From an uncultured Helicobacter sp. (GTDB lineage: Bacteria; Campylobacterota; Campylobacteria; Campylobacterales; Helicobacteraceae): 64,000 nucleotides of DNA. Positions within the stretch are counted from its first letter, which is position 1. Each line of letters starts with the position of its first letter. Below are positions 29,496 to 39,190 of the stretch, one piece after another. The stretch is from assembly GCA_944325775.1 (NCBI GenBank), contig CALVBL010000007.1, positions 1-64,000 of the forward strand, written 5' to 3'. A model generated the notes under the pieces. That model saw nothing but the letters and a program-made list of their open reading frames with translations, ran no database searches and was not told the DNA's origin. The position numbers were made by a program, and so were the translations under genes.

Positions 29496-29607
29496 AGCAA
29501 GTCCTTAGAATCTAACATAGATTCACAATTCACACTGCGTGTCATTGCTGCTACTTCATACACACACTTTGGCAAAAGAGCAGATTCTATGTTTTTCATA
29601 AGCAATC

Positions 29608-30492
29608 CTAATGCGTATGTGCAAACGGCACATCATAAAATTTGCGTAAATTTTCGCCGATGAGATTGCACAGCACCACACTCACAAACAACGCGCCTCC
29701 CGGATACAGCATAAGCTGCGGATAACTCCAAAGATAGTCTTTGCTCTCACTTAGCATTATGCCCCATTCTGCCATCGGGGCTTGCACGCCCAGCCCAATA
29801 AATGAAAGTGCAGCAATGTGTAACATCATATGCCCTAGATCCATACTTGCCAAAATCACGCACTGACTAAGCACTGGGCGCAAGATATGTCGCCTAAAGC
29901 TCTGCAAACGCGTGCAACCATAGCAGGTGGAGAGCGTGATGTATTCTTTGTGTTTGAGGCTTAGCACGATAGAGCGCACGATCCTCGCATACCATGCCCA
30001 ATGTGTGAGGATAATCGCCAAAATCACATTGCCCACTCCCACACCGAGCACCCCCACAAAAAAGAGCGCAAGCACCAATGTAGGCATACTCAAAAATACA
30101 TCGCACACGCGCATAATCACCCAATCCAGCCACCCACCTACAAATCCACATAGCCCGCCTATACTGATCCCTAGCCCCAGCACACAAGCAAGTATGATCG
30201 CACTCGATCCTAGCGAGATACTTGCTCCCTGCAAGATACGCGAAAATACATCGCGCCCCAAATGATCGCAGCCAAAGAAATGCGATGCACTCATGGGGGC
30301 AAATTTTTGCGTGATGTCAATGGCGTTGGGATCATAGGGAGCGATATAGGGTGCTAGCAACGCGAGCAAGACAAGTAGGATAAAGGCAGCGATGGTGATC
30401 TTACTACCTATGATGGCAAAGGGATTTGTGCGCACGGGGGTTGTGTGAGCAGTTATATGGGTTACAGATTGGGCTATATTGGAGTGTTTCAT
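29608..30492 (-). CDS. ABC importer permease, NikC/DppC type
   Basis: 294-residue inner-membrane permease of the peptide/nickel class. Seen: N-terminal segment IAAFILLVLLALLAPYIAPYD, the family motif SHFFGCDHLGRDVFSRILQG typical of DppC/NikC, and the ATPase-coupling EAA-like loop near YITLSTCYGCTRLQSF-RRHILRPVL. Its start overlaps the stop of the upstream permease (ATGA), so translation is coupled. With the other permease it forms the channel for the substrate delivered by the binding protein at 31424. Confidence 0.88.
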   Translation of the reverse strand: MKHSNIAQSVTHITAHTTPVRTNPFAIIGSKITIAAFILLVLLALLAPYIAPYDPNAIDITQKFAPMSASHFFGCDHLGRDVFSRILQGASISLGSSAIILACVLGLGISIGGLCGFVGGWLDWVIMRVCDVFLSMPTLVLALFFVGVLGVGVGNVILAIILTHWAWYARIVRSIVLSLKHKEYITLSTCYGCTRLQSFRRHILRPVLSQCVILASMDLGHMMLHIAALSFIGLGVQAPMAEWGIMLSESKDYLWSYPQLMLYPGGALFVSVVLCNLIGENLRKFYDVPFAHTH

Positions 30493-31427
30493 CGCGCGCC
30501 TTTGAGGGAGATTCTAGGATCAAGGAAAGCATAGAGGATGTCGGTTAGGATATTACAAAGTGTGAAAATCCCGCACAGCACAAGCACAAAGCATTGGATA
30601 ATGGGATAGTCGTGATTGGCAATGGCTTGTATGCTATAAAGCCCAATGCCCGGCAGAGCGAAAATACTCTCAATAAGCAAGCAGCCCCCTACAAGCTCAC
30701 CGATATGCATACCAAAAGCCGTTACGATCGGTATGAGTGCGTTGTAAAGGATATGTTTGGTAATGATTTTGTATCGCGGGAGATTGCGGAGATTGGCATA
30801 GAGGATATGGTATTGTGAGCGTGCGTGGAGCATATTGGCGCGCACAAGACGTGCATTGATACAAATGGACATAAACGCAATACTAATGCTAGGCAGGATA
30901 AATGAGCTAAAGCTCCCATCGCCCACAGCTGGCAACCACTGCAGTGATATACAAAAAAACGCAATGAGCAGCAACGCAAGCCAAAAATTTGGCACGCTCA
31001 CACCGATGAGGCACAGAATCTGCAGGGCTTTATCTAACCATTTGCCCTCATAGACTGCACTTAAGATCCCAAGCGGGATAGAGAGCAAAAGCGTGAGCAA
31101 AAACCCAAGAGCGACGAGGATCAGGGTATTTGGCAAATAATAAAAAAACTCCACTCCCACGCTCCGTCCGCTCATATATGAAGTGCCAAAATCCCCATGC
31201 GCTACTGCACTAAGCCATATAGCATACTGCTCTAAGAGTGGCTTATCAAGCCCAAATTGCTCGGTAAGCTCGGTGATGAGCTGGGGGGTTTGAGGGATAT
31301 GGGAATTTAGTAAAAACTGCGTGATCGGGTCTGTGCCGCCCAAACGCAAAAACGCAAAGATCGTAAACGAAGCGACAAACAAGATCGGTATGAGGCTCAA
31401 AAGCCGCTTGATGATGTAAGAGATCAT
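30489..31427 (-). CDS. ABC importer permease, NikB/DppB type
   Basis: 312-residue permease with six hydrophobic segments. DppB/NikB hallmarks are the N-terminal YIIKRLLSLIPILFVASFTIF, EQFGLDKPLLEQYAIWL, GDFGTSYMSGRSV and SVPNFWLALLLI, then the coupling loop MLHARSQYHILYANLRNLP and the C-terminal FALPGIGLYSIQAI. It overlaps the binding-protein gene and the next permease gene by ATGA on both sides, so the three are one translation-coupled operon. Confidence 0.88.
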   Translation of the reverse strand: MISYIIKRLLSLIPILFVASFTIFAFLRLGGTDPITQFLLNSHIPQTPQLITELTEQFGLDKPLLEQYAIWLSAVAHGDFGTSYMSGRSVGVEFFYYLPNTLILVALGFLLTLLLSIPLGILSAVYEGKWLDKALQILCLIGVSVPNFWLALLLIAFFCISLQWLPAVGDGSFSSFILPSISIAFMSICINARLVRANMLHARSQYHILYANLRNLPRYKIITKHILYNALIPIVTAFGMHIGELVGGCLLIESIFALPGIGLYSIQAIANHDYPIIQCFVLVLCGIFTLCNILTDILYAFLDPRISLKGAR

Positions 31428-32998
31428 TTATACATTTCCCAAAAGGGTATCTCATAGCTAAGCACGCCCATTTGTATGCCTTTAAGCTCGCTAGTAGCGA
31501 TAGCTTTGTTACGTTGGGTTGTGAGAGGGATATACACATAGCTTTGAGATAAAAGCTCTAAAATCTGTCCTAGCAGAGCCTTAGCACTATTAGAGCGCGG
31601 ATCTTGGGATAAAAGCTCGGTGATGAGATACTGAATCTCCTTGACATTACTAAGCCCAGCTTGTGCGCTAAAATCTATGTGGCTTGGCGTGAGCATAGAA
31701 TACAGAATGCTTAGCGGCTCATAAGGCACGCCCCATGTATCATTAAAAGATAACTCGAAATTGCCCTTTAGCTGTCTATTGCGATAGATCGTGGGTTCGC
31801 TGGCACTAAGTATGAGATTGATACCAAGAGATTTCAGCTCATGGGCGAGAATCTGTGCGAGCATTTTTTGGGCAGGGCTATCCCCACTATAGAGGAGCTC
31901 AAACGTGATGGGCGTGGGCATGTCCGCCAGCAGGGCTTTGGCTCTTGGCAGATCCGGCTCTTGGCAGGATTGTGAATTATGTGTCTTTGTAGAATCTTGC
32001 TTTTTAGCATCTTGGGGAGCTTTGGGATTAAACTCTGGCATATCCCCCCGCGTGATAAATAGCCAATCGCTACAAGATTGCATATCGCCATACACACCAC
32101 GTACAAGCTCTTGCTTATCAATAGCGCGCGCGATTGCTTCGCGGAGATTTGCAGGGAGTTTGCTAGAGTTTAGCACCAAAGAAGTGGTAAAAATCGGGGG
32201 TGAGAGGTAGGTTTTTATACGCGTATCGTGTGCGAGCTGTTGGAACATCTCGATAGGGATCACATCATAGCCATAGATGAGATCGACCTGCCCACTTTTG
32301 AGCGCACTTAGCTTGGTGTTTGGGTCAAAAATCACGCGCATAATGATTGTATCAAAGTAGATTCCATTATAACGATCTTTATCCCAGTAGTATGGATTTT
32401 TGGCAAAGCTATCGCTCACCCCTAGTTGTGAATCTATGAGCATATATGCGCCCGTGCCTATGGGCTTAGGATCGTGTTTGATGAGATCAAGATTCGGAGG
32501 GAACGCACTAGGGGCTAAAAATCTAAAAGGGCGTATGAGTGAAAGCTCATAGATCGTGGGCGCGTAGGGGTATTTGAGCCTTAACGTAATGTGGAAATCA
32601 TCAATCTTACTCACAGAATCTATCGCATGGATAAGTCCGCACCACGAATGTCGCACTTTGTTTTTGAGGATAGATTCAAAGTTTAGCACCACCGCATCGG
32701 CATTAAACACCTCGCCATTAGAGAATCTCACGCCCTTACGCAAAGTAAAGCTATAGGTTTTGCCATCATCACTAATCTCCCAAGAGGTTGCCAAAGAGGG
32801 TATGAGCATGCCGTCTTTATCTAAGCGCACTAAGCCCTCATAGAGCATATTTTGTGCAAACATTGCATTGGTATTATAGCCTTGGGGATTGAGTGCGCCG
32901 ACATTTTGGCTGATAGCCATACGCAGTGTATTTTGTGCGCCCAAAGACGCGCTAAGACAACACAAAAACAAACAACATAAGCTTTTATAAAATGACAT
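31424..32998 (-). CDS. Periplasmic nickel/peptide-binding protein (NikA/NikZ-like)
   Basis: About 524 residues. A signal peptide (SFYKSLCCLFLCCLSASLGA) is followed by a class C solute-binding fold: LRMAISQNVGALNPQGYN, LYEGLVRLDKDG, LATSWEISDDGKTYSFTLRK, VRFSNGEVFNADAVVLNFE. I place the start at the ATG at 32998, which is preceded by AAGGGA and gives a clean signal peptide; the frame is open to 33043. A short Gln/Ser/Lys insert (AKKQDSTKTHNSQ) interrupts the second lobe. Family members bind nickel chelates, haem or peptides. The neighbouring outer-membrane receptor and the genus' need for nickel make nickel the best guess. Confidence 0.8.
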   Translation of the reverse strand: MSFYKSLCCLFLCCLSASLGAQNTLRMAISQNVGALNPQGYNTNAMFAQNMLYEGLVRLDKDGMLIPSLATSWEISDDGKTYSFTLRKGVRFSNGEVFNADAVVLNFESILKNKVRHSWCGLIHAIDSVSKIDDFHITLRLKYPYAPTIYELSLIRPFRFLAPSAFPPNLDLIKHDPKPIGTGAYMLIDSQLGVSDSFAKNPYYWDKDRYNGIYFDTIIMRVIFDPNTKLSALKSGQVDLIYGYDVIPIEMFQQLAHDTRIKTYLSPPIFTTSLVLNSSKLPANLREAIARAIDKQELVRGVYGDMQSCSDWLFITRGDMPEFNPKAPQDAKKQDSTKTHNSQSCQEPDLPRAKALLADMPTPITFELLYSGDSPAQKMLAQILAHELKSLGINLILSASEPTIYRNRQLKGNFELSFNDTWGVPYEPLSILYSMLTPSHIDFSAQAGLSNVKEIQYLITELLSQDPRSNSAKALLGQILELLSQSYVYIPLTTQRNKAIATSELKGIQMGVLSYEIPFWEMYK

Positions 32999-33033
32999 TT
33001 TTGTATTATCCCTTAAAACAAAAGTAAAAAAGT

Positions 33034-33042
33034 ATTGTAACA
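33034..33042 (-). promoter_or_regulatory. Likely extended -10 of the importer operon
   Basis: On the minus strand the sequence reads TGTTACAAT, an extended -10 box, about 36 bases before the binding-protein start. It shares the 79-base gap with the divergent receptor gene. I looked for a NikR-type inverted repeat here and saw only a direct repeat of GTATT. Confidence 0.4.
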
Positions 33043-33077
33043 AAAATCCTCATAAAATGCCTAAAGGTCTTAAAGTA

Positions 33078-35288
33078 ATGAAAGATTCTCATATCTCTCT
33101 GATAATGCGTATAATCGTGCTGTGTGCATTTGCGCATATGGCTATGTGTGCGAAAGAGCAAAGAAAGCATTTGCGAGATTCTGTGAGCACTTTTTCGACA
33201 TTAGAAAGCGATGTGGCTCATATACATGGGAATGTGAGTGTAGTGGGTGCTAAAGATATCCAGCAATCCCCCAACACCAAACTCACAGATACGATCAAAT
33301 CCCTCTCTGGCGTGCGAATCCAAAATGATGTGGGCTTCAATCCACGCCCAAATATTATGATACGCGGGATTAATCGTGGCACGCTTATTATGCTTGATGG
33401 GGTGATTCTTAGTGATTTGGAGGGTGAGAATAGAATCCTAAACCAACTCTCGCTCTATGATGTGCAGCGTGTGGAAGTGGCGCGCGGGAGCTTCTCTAGC
33501 CTCTATGGTGCAGGAGCTATCGGAGGCGTGGTGCAGTTTATCACCGCTATGCCCAAAGGTTTTGAATCCCAAGTGCTCGCAGGCTATGGTAATGAGCTGG
33601 TACGTGATAGTGCCGATACCAATCTCTTTAGATTCTATGCCTCGGTGGGCGATGCACTGCTGCAAGGGCGGCTGCGCTTAAAACTTAGTGGTGGCTATAC
33701 CCAAAGTGGTGGCTATGCGAGTTTCCCTGCCTATCTATCGCCCACAGATTCTAGCCTTGTGAATAATCCCAACCTTAGTGGCTACTATACCGACAAAGCG
33801 GGCAATCATATCATCGGAACGGGTGGCAAGCGCGCCTACCAAACCTATGATGTGCGCCTCAAGGCAGAGTATGATATAGGCGATTCTGGACTGCTATCGG
33901 CAATGGCAAGCGTGTCAAATCACACCTATGATTTTGGGCATTTTAAAAGCTATCTCTATGATAGCACTACGCAGCGTCCCACGCATCTTATCAATGGTAA
34001 GGATTATTTTGTCGGTTCGGGGCTAGGGGGTATGGGGGATTATACGCATATTTTGGGCAGCCTTAGCTACACGCACACTATGGGGGCAGATTCACTACTC
34101 AAAGCCTCCTTCTCAAGCCTCACGCTCCTTAGCCTTTGGCAAGATGCCAATCGTGATCTAGGGGGTGATCGCTATGGTGGAGCGGGCAGTACGCAAGATA
34201 TAGATTCAACTAGTAATTATCTTGATGTCCTTTTTCGCACGCGGTTTTTGGAGCGACATACGCTGAGTACTGCGGCGCAGTTTCGCTACTACACCTACAC
34301 CCAAAATCAACGCCATATGGCAAATTGGCGCGATTGGCACACACGCCTTGATAGCTTCAGGGGCTTTGGACAGAGGGCTTTTGTCGCCTCGGGTTATGTA
34401 CAGATAGATTCTAAATGGTATGAGAATCTCTCTAGCAATTTCGGTGTGCGTTATGATTATTGGCACAACTATGATGGATATTTTTTTAACCACGAATCGC
34501 CCACACAAAATCGCGATAATATAGAATCTAGCGCCTCGATCCTAAGCCCAAAACTTGGGGTTTCTTGGCGTATTGCTTCGGATTGGCTGCTTAAATCCAG
34601 TCTTGGCACAGGCTTTAGAATGCCCACCTTACGCGATATGTATCAATTCACCCACGCAAGCAATGTCTGGGCGATAAACCCCGATCTTACCCAAGAGCGC
34701 GCGCTAAGCTTTGAAATAGGGAGCGAGTATCGCGGAGAGTGGCTTGGTGTGAGTGCGTATTATTTCCACACAGAGCTGTGGGATATGATCTATCGCGCGG
34801 GGAGTGGCACACAGACGCACCCATGGCAGTATGTCAATGCAGGACTTGGGCGCATACAGGGCATAGAACTAGAGGGCAAGCTAGCACTAAGTGAGAATCT
34901 AAGCCTAGAGGCGAGCTATAGCTTTACCAATGCACGGATCTTGCAAAACTCCGCCATGCCCTACACAGAGGGCAAACAGCTCGCTGGCGTGCCTAGACAT
35001 ATGAGTAGCCTTACACTCAAATACTTGCCTACAATAGGTTTTTATGGCGTGGCATGGGCGTATTATGCACCTGCGTTTTTTAGCGATGATAGAAATTCCC
35101 CGCCGCTAAGCAACACCTATGGGTATTATGAGAGTCAGTTTAGTCTCAATGCGAAAGTGGGCTATGTGTGGCGAAATGGCATAGATATTTCTTTGAGTGG
35201 GTATAACCTCACAAATAATCGATATTATGATTTTTATCGTGTGGCTGGGGCAAGCGTGTATGCGCAAATCGTGTATAAACTACAATAA
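33078..35288 (+). CDS. TonB-dependent outer-membrane receptor, nickel-type candidate
   Basis: About 736 residues: signal sequence (LIMRIIVLCAFAHMAMCAKE), plug domain (TDTIKSLSGVRIQNDVG, IRGINRGTLIMLDGVILSD, VEVARGSFSSLYGAGAIGG) and a 22-strand barrel region with the GTGFRMPTLRDMY and GYNLTNNRYYDFYRVAG signatures near the end. It imports a chelated metal or cofactor using TonB-ExbBD energy. It diverges from an ABC importer of the nickel/peptide class, as nikH does from nikABDE in H. mustelae and H. hepaticus as I recall. The ATG at 33078 gives the better signal peptide; the frame opens at 33057. Confidence 0.85.
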   Translation: MKDSHISLIMRIIVLCAFAHMAMCAKEQRKHLRDSVSTFSTLESDVAHIHGNVSVVGAKDIQQSPNTKLTDTIKSLSGVRIQNDVGFNPRPNIMIRGINRGTLIMLDGVILSDLEGENRILNQLSLYDVQRVEVARGSFSSLYGAGAIGGVVQFITAMPKGFESQVLAGYGNELVRDSADTNLFRFYASVGDALLQGRLRLKLSGGYTQSGGYASFPAYLSPTDSSLVNNPNLSGYYTDKAGNHIIGTGGKRAYQTYDVRLKAEYDIGDSGLLSAMASVSNHTYDFGHFKSYLYDSTTQRPTHLINGKDYFVGSGLGGMGDYTHILGSLSYTHTMGADSLLKASFSSLTLLSLWQDANRDLGGDRYGGAGSTQDIDSTSNYLDVLFRTRFLERHTLSTAAQFRYYTYTQNQRHMANWRDWHTRLDSFRGFGQRAFVASGYVQIDSKWYENLSSNFGVRYDYWHNYDGYFFNHESPTQNRDNIESSASILSPKLGVSWRIASDWLLKSSLGTGFRMPTLRDMYQFTHASNVWAINPDLTQERALSFEIGSEYRGEWLGVSAYYFHTELWDMIYRAGSGTQTHPWQYVNAGLGRIQGIELEGKLALSENLSLEASYSFTNARILQNSAMPYTEGKQLAGVPRHMSSLTLKYLPTIGFYGVAWAYYAPAFFSDDRNSPPLSNTYGYYESQFSLNAKVGYVWRNGIDISLSGYNLTNNRYYDFYRVAGASVYAQIVYKLQ

Positions 35289-35297
35289 GGAGCGGGC

Positions 35298-37448
35298 GTG
35301 AAAGAGAATAGGGCAGTGGAAAAACGATTTTGGGCGGATATGGGGGAGGTGTATAGAATCTATGAAGAGAGTATGCGGGAGCATTATAGATTCTATGAAG
35401 TAGTTTCTGCTATGCAGGAAAATACCTCCTTGGGTAATCATTCCACAGATTTGGCAGGTTTGGAGGCAGTCATCACCACCCCTCTCTCGCATAAAACAAA
35501 CGATACACAGAATCTAAGAAATATTTGTGAAAATGAGAATCTAACTAACACAGAATCCACAAAATCCAAAACCAATTTAGAATCCCACAAAGCACAACTA
35601 CAAACACTCTGCACCAAGCTCAATATCTCCCCCACACGCGAGCATTTTGTCGCGCTTATAGAGCGTATCGTCAATCTCCGCGAAGAGGCGATCCTAGAAG
35701 TGCTCAAATCCCTCAATAAATCGCCCACAGAGATCGCCAACGCACGCGCTATGCTGCTGGAGTATGTCAGTGCGTATTACGCCAGCGCGCACGCTAAGCT
35801 ACTTACACATATAGAATCTAAACAGCTGCTCACGTCATTTTATCGTGAGATCCTTGCTAGCACCTATCGGATCGGGTTGTGTATGAATGCGTTTTTTGCG
35901 CGCTGGGATAGGGAGTTTATCCATGGGATCAACACGCGGCTTGGCGAGCTCTTTAGCTTTGAAGAAGCACTAAATCTCCTAGAACCCACGATGGAGCGCG
36001 ATAGCGCAGGTAATAATGTCCAGCGCACCTACTCTTTGCCATGCCACCCGAGTACAACACTCACGCGTGAGAGCAGATTCTCCTGTGTGCCATATATGGA
36101 GGCTTTCCCAAGTGAAGTGGGAGCAATCATAGAGGCGATAGATTTAAGCGTGCGCAATCTTAAAGGTTTAGAAGATGAAATCTTTGATCGCTCACAAGCC
36201 TATATAGAATATCTCACAGCACTCAAAAACGCGTGGGCTTGCACAGATAGCGCGCAACTTATAGAATCTTGGCGCGCGGTGGATTATGCGTGGATGCGCA
36301 TCGATACGCCTTTGCAAATCGGGCATCCGCTGGAGTATTACGAGGATATTTATCGCCATGGGGTGGCACCAGAGTGGGATCTACGCCTCTGCACGCCTGC
36401 GGATAATAAGGGCATATACGCGCTTGATGTTGCTCAAGGTATCAAAAGCACCTTTGCCTTGCTTGCCACACATTTGGGGCTTAGCTCGCAAAGCAGGGCG
36501 TTTGTGGAGCATAGCCTAGCGCGCAGTAAGGTGTATGAATCTATCCCGCTATTGTTTTTTGGCGCGGAGAATAATGGACTTTTTAGCGCGCAGGTCGTGC
36601 CAAATGATGAAATCGTGAGCAAAAAAGAGGGCAAGAAAATCTTTGCTTTTCCCTTGCGTATCATTGCTCAAGCCCGTGCTAAGCCACAAATGCGCCTGAG
36701 CTATGAGTTTTTTAGCAAAGAATTTATCGCACGGGGTCGTGAGGTGCTTTTCTATAATGAGAATCTCTGGCATAGCGTGTATGATATCAGCACTAATGGG
36801 CATGAGTTTGGGCATATTTTGTGGATTGATGAGAGCAGCGAAGAGGCGATGAATGGTAGTGGGGAGTTCAAAAACATCGAGGAGTTTAAGGCGACAAGCG
36901 GGGGGATCATCGCGTATTTGCTAAACTTTAGCCCGATTGCTAAGATTTTGCGAGATGCACTCGTGGATTCAGAGCTAGTGTGCTTAGATATACAGCGCTA
37001 TACCCAAGCACTGGAGCGAAGCGAGGAGGTGGATCGGCAGATATGGGAAGCACTCTTTGATGATTGTATAAAGCGCGCGGTGGGGTTGATGGCGTGGCGT
37101 GAAAATCTCGAGGTGCGTCCGTATTACTGCGAGGGGATTATCCATCTGTGCGGTATGTTTGAGAGTGACGTGCTGGTCTTTGATGAATCTAGGGAGTTTG
37201 GCAAGCTTGAAATCAATCGTGTGCGCTATGTGAATCTAGCACTATGGTATGTGCGCACATATCTGGATCTTGCGGCGCATTATCGCGACAAAAAAGACGC
37301 CAAGCTGTGGCTGGAGCGATTTTGTATCAATGAGCAAAGCAAGGGTGTGTCTGTACTATGTCCGCGCACTAGCGCACTTGTGGAGCATTATTTCGCGCGC
37401 TATGTGGCTATCGGACAGGAAATATATTGGCAAAGCCCACAGATTTAG
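35298..37448 (+). CDS. ciaB: CiaB-family protein with HExxH motif
   Basis: 716 residues, resembling Campylobacter invasion antigen B and its Helicobacter relatives, which are usually about 610-650 residues. The extra length is a Ser/Asn/Thr-rich insert near residues 40-95 (for example TNTESTKSKTNLES) encoded by heptamer repeats. The most conserved stretch contains HEFGH at residues 502-506 (DISTNGHEFGHILWID), then an EEFKATSGG helix, the layout of a gluzincin zinc metallopeptidase. No signal peptide is seen; CiaB in C. jejuni is reported to be exported by the flagellar apparatus. The start is GTG at 35298 after AAGGAG, nine bases after the receptor stop, so the two are probably cotranscribed. 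Confidence 0.78.
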   Translation: MKENRAVEKRFWADMGEVYRIYEESMREHYRFYEVVSAMQENTSLGNHSTDLAGLEAVITTPLSHKTNDTQNLRNICENENLTNTESTKSKTNLESHKAQLQTLCTKLNISPTREHFVALIERIVNLREEAILEVLKSLNKSPTEIANARAMLLEYVSAYYASAHAKLLTHIESKQLLTSFYREILASTYRIGLCMNAFFARWDREFIHGINTRLGELFSFEEALNLLEPTMERDSAGNNVQRTYSLPCHPSTTLTRESRFSCVPYMEAFPSEVGAIIEAIDLSVRNLKGLEDEIFDRSQAYIEYLTALKNAWACTDSAQLIESWRAVDYAWMRIDTPLQIGHPLEYYEDIYRHGVAPEWDLRLCTPADNKGIYALDVAQGIKSTFALLATHLGLSSQSRAFVEHSLARSKVYESIPLLFFGAENNGLFSAQVVPNDEIVSKKEGKKIFAFPLRIIAQARAKPQMRLSYEFFSKEFIARGREVLFYNENLWHSVYDISTNGHEFGHILWIDESSEEAMNGSGEFKNIEEFKATSGGIIAYLLNFSPIAKILRDALVDSELVCLDIQRYTQALERSEEVDRQIWEALFDDCIKRAVGLMAWRENLEVRPYYCEGIIHLCGMFESDVLVFDESREFGKLEINRVRYVNLALWYVRTYLDLAAHYRDKKDAKLWLERFCINEQSKGVSVLCPRTSALVEHYFARYVAIGQEIYWQSPQI

Positions 37449-37489
37449 CTACAATTACACTCTTAATCCCCCTACCTTAAAGGATTTGC

Positions 37490-38650
37490 GTGATTCACTT
37501 GCGACTTTTTTTTGTGGTTGTCCTGCTTATAAGTATAGGCGTGGTGATGTGCTACTCGCTCTCGGTCTATCCGGTGGGGTTTTTTGGCTATGGGGAGTTT
37601 CACTTCTTCATACGGCAATTTTTTGTCGCATGTATGGGGATTTTGCTGATGTGGCTTCTCGCGCAGCTTGATCCCGGTTCTAGTTTCAAAAAGCTCGGTT
37701 GGCTGCTCTTTATCACTTCTTTGGTTCTTATGATTGGTATGCATTTTTTGCCAAGCTCGTTGGTGAGCTCGGCAGGTGGGGCTAAACGTTGGATAAAACT
37801 GCCTAGTTTTTCACTCGCGCCATCGGAGTTTTTTAAGATCGGGTTTGTGTATTTTTTGGCATGGAGCTTCTCGCGCAAATTCGGTATGCACACGCCTATG
37901 AGCCTCAAAAGTGAAATTAAGCTTTTTATCCCCTATTTCTTTTTATTTTTAGTGGCAGTCGTGCTTATCGCGGTGCTCCAAAATGATCTTGGGCAAGTGA
38001 TCGTACTCGCACTCACACTTGGATTTATGCTGCTTTTTGCGGGGGGGAGTTTGCGCTTTTTGGGATTGCTCTTGCTTATCACGATTGGTATCGGGCTTGT
38101 TGCCATCATCACAAGCCCACACCGCATTATGCGTGTCAAGCTCTGGTGGGCAAATGCACAAGATTCTATCCTAGGGCTACTTCCACAAGCATGGGCGCAA
38201 TCCCTGCGCATCGAGAATCTCCCCGAACCTTATCAAATCTACCACGCCACAAATGCTATGTATAACGGGGGATTTTTGGGCAATGGCTTGGGCGATGGGC
38301 TCATTAAGCTGGGGTTTTTAAGCGAAGTGCATACTGATATGGTGCTAGCGGGGATCGCTGAAGAGCTGGGTTTTTTGGGGGTTTTTGGTATCGTGGGGCT
38401 CTTTGCTGTGATGATTTTTTATATTTTCAAAATCGCTAATAGGATTCAAAACACAATGTATTATCTCTTTTGTGTTGGGGTCGCGCTACTTTTGGCGTTT
38501 TCATTCATCATCAATGCCTTTGGAATCGCTGGGATCACGCCTATCAAGGGCATTGCCGTGCCATTTTTGAGTTATGGAGGCAGCTCACTGCTAGCAAGTT
38601 GCCTTAGTCTAGGGATCGTGCTTAGCATCGCACGCAAGGCAAAGCTCTAG
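37490..38650 (+). CDS. ftsW: SEDS-family peptidoglycan glycosyltransferase FtsW
   Basis: 386 residues with about ten membrane segments. SEDS features: the N-terminal VVMCYSLSVYPV, AKRWIKLPSFSLAPSEFFKIG, then VLQNDLGQVIV, HTDMVLAGIAEELGFLG and the C-terminal GIAVPFLSYGGSSLLA. SEDS proteins polymerise lipid II glycan strands with a partner class B PBP. FtsW (septal) is favoured over RodA by the EFHFFIRQ N-terminal pattern and the overall similarity to Campylobacterota FtsW; RodA cannot be fully excluded. The start is GTG at 37490 after AAAGGA. Confidence 0.8.
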   Translation: MIHLRLFFVVVLLISIGVVMCYSLSVYPVGFFGYGEFHFFIRQFFVACMGILLMWLLAQLDPGSSFKKLGWLLFITSLVLMIGMHFLPSSLVSSAGGAKRWIKLPSFSLAPSEFFKIGFVYFLAWSFSRKFGMHTPMSLKSEIKLFIPYFFLFLVAVVLIAVLQNDLGQVIVLALTLGFMLLFAGGSLRFLGLLLLITIGIGLVAIITSPHRIMRVKLWWANAQDSILGLLPQAWAQSLRIENLPEPYQIYHATNAMYNGGFLGNGLGDGLIKLGFLSEVHTDMVLAGIAEELGFLGVFGIVGLFAVMIFYIFKIANRIQNTMYYLFCVGVALLLAFSFIINAFGIAGITPIKGIAVPFLSYGGSSLLASCLSLGIVLSIARKAKL

Positions 38651-39117
38651 CACAGTGTCTTATAGCCTCCATTCTGTCGCAACACCTCATAGAGCACCGC
38701 ACCCACGCAAGTGGCGAGATTGAGACTACGAGCGATGGGCGCCATCGGTAGGCGATAGACCTGTGCGCTGTATGTGCGCAATATCGCCTCATCTATGCCC
38801 GCGTCCTCACGCCCAAAATACAAATAGCTCTCATCACAAAATCGCGCATCGTAGTGAATCTGCCGTGCCTTGGTGCTGAAGAAAAAATGATTTGTAGAAT
38901 CTATGGGGTAGTGTTCCCAAAACTGCGTAAGATTCTCCCACTCTCTTACCTCCAAATGTTGCCAATAATCAAGCCCTGCGCGCTTTAGTTCCTTTTGGGC
39001 AGTGCTAAAACCTAGGGGTTTGATGAGATGAAGTGTGGATTGTGTGGCGACACATAGGCGCCCGATGTTGCCCGTGTTTTGTGGGATTTGGGGCTGGATA
39101 AGCACAATGTGGGTCAT
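38647..39117 (-). CDS. trmL: tRNA (cytidine/uridine-2'-O-)-methyltransferase TrmL
   Basis: 156 residues of the SPOUT superfamily, the short form without an RNA-binding extension. Motifs: VLIQPQIPQNTGNIGRLC at the N-terminus, LYFGREDAGIDEAIL in the middle, and the knot region LPMAPIARSLNLATCVGAVLYE. TrmL 2'-O-methylates the wobble base of tRNA-Leu. AAGGAGG precedes the ATG. It converges with ftsW, overlapping it by four bases at the 3' ends. Confidence 0.9.
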   Translation of the reverse strand: MTHIVLIQPQIPQNTGNIGRLCVATQSTLHLIKPLGFSTAQKELKRAGLDYWQHLEVREWENLTQFWEHYPIDSTNHFFFSTKARQIHYDARFCDESYLYFGREDAGIDEAILRTYSAQVYRLPMAPIARSLNLATCVGAVLYEVLRQNGGYKTLC

Positions 39118-39190
39118 AAGTCCTCCTTGTATTCTTAGATTCTAAAACAGAGAAAATAGAAAAACCTAAAAGAGAAATTTTGGATTATTT

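Noticed and set aside
32999..33077. Possible NikR operator in the receptor/importer gap
   Set aside because: Only a direct repeat of GTATT is present; the two inverted half-sites expected of NikR are not.
38040..38048. G7 run inside ftsW as a possible phase switch
   Set aside because: Short, in frame in an intact essential gene, and expected by chance at this codon context.
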